DNA of 64,000 bases from Acanthochlamys bracteata (Eukaryota > Streptophyta > Magnoliopsida > Pandanales > Velloziaceae), in NCBI GenBank assembly GCA_019914995.1, contig CM034136.1, positions 4,789,270 through 4,853,269 of the forward strand, read 5' to 3'. Below are positions 61,601-64,000 of this stretch, piece after piece (position 1 is the first letter of the stretch; each line of letters starts with the position of its first letter). A program made the position numbers and the translations under genes. The notes below the pieces were generated by a model. The model was given only the letters and a program-made list of their open reading frames with translations, searched no databases and was not told the origin of the DNA.

Positions 61601-62524
61601 CAGCAAACCTGTCACATATTTCATTTCCTACATATAGAATACAAAATATTAGAACAAGCAACCAATTACGGGAATAGTTGTGTCACAGTCGCTTATACAT
61701 TTTCAATTGAAGTTGAGAACAAGAGCTTGCTCTCTAGTTTCTTAGAAAATCATTCGGAAGTGTCTATGATAACAAGTTTTTTGAAATAATTTTTTTTAAA
61801 AAAAATTCCAAAAAATAAGCTTAAAGTTTTTACGTAAAAGAAAAATTATGCATATAATTCACCTATATTTCTCAAAATTAAAAAAAAATTTTAAAATATT
61901 ATACAAAAATTTATTGAAAAATCTATAGTTTTTTTAGAACAAAAAGTAATGCATTAAGCACCGCCAAACGTCAGGATGAATTAGTACCGTGGTCCATAAC
62001 GGCAATTTGCTTTTTGGTTTTTTTTTTCTCTTTTATTAGTTCATGTTTCTGGTAGGCACTGATTTATCATCTGCTGCAAGAACTTGCTCATTCTGCTCTC
62101 CCAAGAAAATGTCTTCATACTTTGGAATATTATCATGTTTGAATGATGGCCTTAGAGATTTTTTGCTAAAGTGAGTTCGTTAGCATTGTTGGGTGAAGGG
62201 CATATCTTTCACAAAAGCTACCTAGTTATTAAAAAGCTGCATCAGAAACAAAGAAAGTATAGATGAATCATAAAATAAGTTCTAGCTAGGAGAAAAATCC
62301 TATAAATTTCCCCATCTATAAAAAATGCATATTGTTCCTTCACTATGTATCTGAGTTTCCTACCAGAAACAAAGAACAAAAAGAAATTTTGTAGAAGAAA
62401 AATGAAAAAGCAAAGTGCGTATGAAAATGGATTCACCTAGTATGAAGGGAATAGTTCTGTATCCTCCCTGCTTCTTTCTCATCTTCATCTTCTCCGGGTG
62501 TTCTTGTTGCTCAAGCTCAGCCAT
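58645..62524 (-). CDS. NPF3.1: NRT1/PTR family transporter, NPF3.1-like
   Basis: Proton-coupled membrane transporter of the major facilitator superfamily. Characterised NPF3 relatives handle nitrate, nitrite or gibberellins. Exons 62437-62524, 61410-61627, 60414-60985 and 58645-59545 join in frame with GT/AG ends to 592 residues, a normal length. Visible: short acidic N-terminus (MAELEQQEHPEK), GGYRTIPFILGNEICDRFAA (ExxE-type motif, here with Asp in the second acidic place), QASNTLTNFAGTASLTPIVG, ADSFAGRFW, ALRPPPC, GSGGIRPAFGADQF signature, NLYFFSMG, DNVGWGWGLGVPT, then FLDRAAIVTDGD, WKLATVHRIEELKSI, FQIPAASMSIF, LLDNPSVTVPISVFWLIPQY, DQAPESMRSTATALFW and NYLGT. Twelve helices with a cytosolic loop after the sixth are expected. 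Start ATG 62524 is the first in a compact leader. Confidence 0.93.
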
Positions 62525-64000
62525 GAAATTTGGTCTTTCTTTAGATTAGCAGTAGATGAGCCCTGGCAGTGTTTGCAATGAACGACAAGGCCTTAATTTG
62601 TAGCCTCTACCTTTGCATGTGATTAAGGTACCTTAAGTTTGGTACATATGTCTATATTTATACACCTTTGGTAGCTCATCCATGAGGTTGTTAATAATTT
62701 TGCCTTCATGGTCTCATTGTATTAGCATGTTGTTCTTCCCTATTCTCGTACGAGTTAATTTCAGAAATTTACCCTGGTAACTTTGTTTGAGTGATAAAAG
62801 TAGCAACCAACAAACCCATAAATTGTACATCTCATCTTTCCACAAGGGAAAATCTATGTGAAAGTGGATTATTGATTTCGGCAACTTCTGTTTTATTTCA
62901 GGCAGAAATAATTTCAAGTATTGTACCTCTATACTTTTTTCTTACAAAAAGATAGGATTGCAATCTTCCCTACCAACAAAAGAAAAAAATAAAAACAAAT
63001 TTCTCTTAACTCCCTGAATAAAACAGTAAAGTGGAAATCAATTGAGATTCACTTTTAATTCATGGCTCTGCACGTGCACGCACAAGAACAATTAATCAAA
63101 CACTAGAGTTGAGAAAAATAACAAGTATTGGCCGGTCATTGTTACAGAGTTTCAGGTTGGAGTCTAATCAAGCAAAGGGAAAGAAAGATCTTCTTTGCAC
63201 ACTGAAAATGATTCGAAGTGCTAAAATGAGTTACGTGGGTCTTTATAACACAATCTTCTTAACATGGGAAAGGTAAAGGCAACCTTTGCAACTCGACTTT
63301 GTCCTTTTGGATTACTAAGGCTATAAAAGATGGCATGATCTGGAAAGTGTTCTGGTCTAGATCGCCATCGTGTACATCAAACATGTTGAATCACCAACAA
63401 TGTAATGACATAGTGCCGATTCATGTAAAACTCATTGAACTCAAATGACTAGGGACTGAGAATATTTGTTATGCTTGGTGATGGTACAAACCCTTTCCAC
63501 TTATTGGCATTCTCTCGTTGCCGTCAAGTTGAAGATGGTGCATGTTTGACTGTCTGTTAGCTATGTATGGGTGAATGTTGGAAAGCTTCTTACGCTATGA
63601 CAACATCAAGATAAGACTGCCAAATCTCTGAAACCATGCTTCTGTTCAGTTGAGATCAATGTCATAAGGACCAGATAGCTATAGCCTTATAATGTCATCT
63701 GTTCATCTGTGTGTGGGTTGGACCATGTTGAACAACCACACCGGACTAGGGCATGTGCTCTAGGTAATAGCGCGTGGCATGCGCCATGTTTGGAATGGAA
63801 ATGGTTACCTTGGCGGTATTTGAAATGGACACGTAAGGTGTAGCCCAATAATCAAGAAATGACATGGATCAGGTTTGTGTTTGATACTTGCAAGTTTGTA
63901 AATGGAAGCAAGAATTGATGAGGGTCCTCTTGGAACAATGAGAAAACAGGTAAAAAAAGGTATGAGGCACATATGGAGTTATAATAATTGGCTTCACAAG
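62525..64000. other. Promoter region of the NPF gene and gene-free flank
   Basis: About 1.5 kb upstream of the NPF start codon. No coding exon, RNA gene or clear repeat family was recognised on either strand. Confidence 0.45.

Noticed and set aside
2489..62524. A biosynthetic gene cluster (P450s, esterase, sulfotransferase-like protein, transporters)
   Set aside because: The genes are 5-15 kb or more apart, mixed in orientation, belong to ordinary housekeeping families and share no visible regulatory motif. Physical proximity alone is not evidence.

Overview
This is a nuclear genome segment of an angiosperm, most likely a non-grass species. The genes are AT-biased, have plant-type GT/AG introns at family-conserved positions, and sit in AT-rich intergenic DNA full of transposon remnants. 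The species cannot be named from the sequence. No bacterial, organellar or viral replicon features and no CRISPR array were seen.

Left third (1-20.9 kb): two tandem leftward CYP98A cytochrome P450 genes (p-coumaroyl ester 3'-hydroxylase, monolignol/chlorogenate pathway), each with three exons and an intact heme site. Then comes about 4 kb of AT-rich DNA and a decayed Ty1/copia element with matching 192-bp LTRs. A 3.3-kb TG...CA insertion, probably a gypsy-type solo LTR, is nested in its 3' end and flanked by the 5-bp duplication TTGAT.

Middle (20.9-46.8 kb): a rightward, intron-bearing, heavily mutated MAP65 microtubule-associated-protein pseudogene; a leftward six-exon UMAMIT/WAT1-related transporter gene; a leftward sulfotransferase-like P-loop protein gene with a MITE in one intron; a leftward 67-codon carboxylesterase remnant in which the two ends of the gene are joined and the middle is missing; and an intact rightward single-exon carboxylesterase gene (CXE15-like).

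Right third (46.8-64 kb): a 4.8-kb PIF/Harbinger-like insertion with a TAA duplication that carries fragments of host genes; a 2.7-kb giant inverted-repeat element inserted in a TA microsatellite; TRIM-like repeat fragments; a poly-T tract; and a leftward four-exon NPF3-type (NRT1/PTR family) transporter gene.

The genes do not form an obvious pathway unit. The CYP98A pair acts in phenylpropanoid metabolism, and the transporter, sulfotransferase-like and esterase genes look like ordinary neighbours. The unusual content is in the mobile and broken sequences: gene fragments inside a Harbinger-like element, a near-perfect kilobase-scale hairpin, an in-frame mini-esterase, and a tandem P450 pair with asymmetric promoters. 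Exon coordinates were derived by hand from reading-frame continuity, splice dinucleotides and recalled family sequence; no alignment was run.
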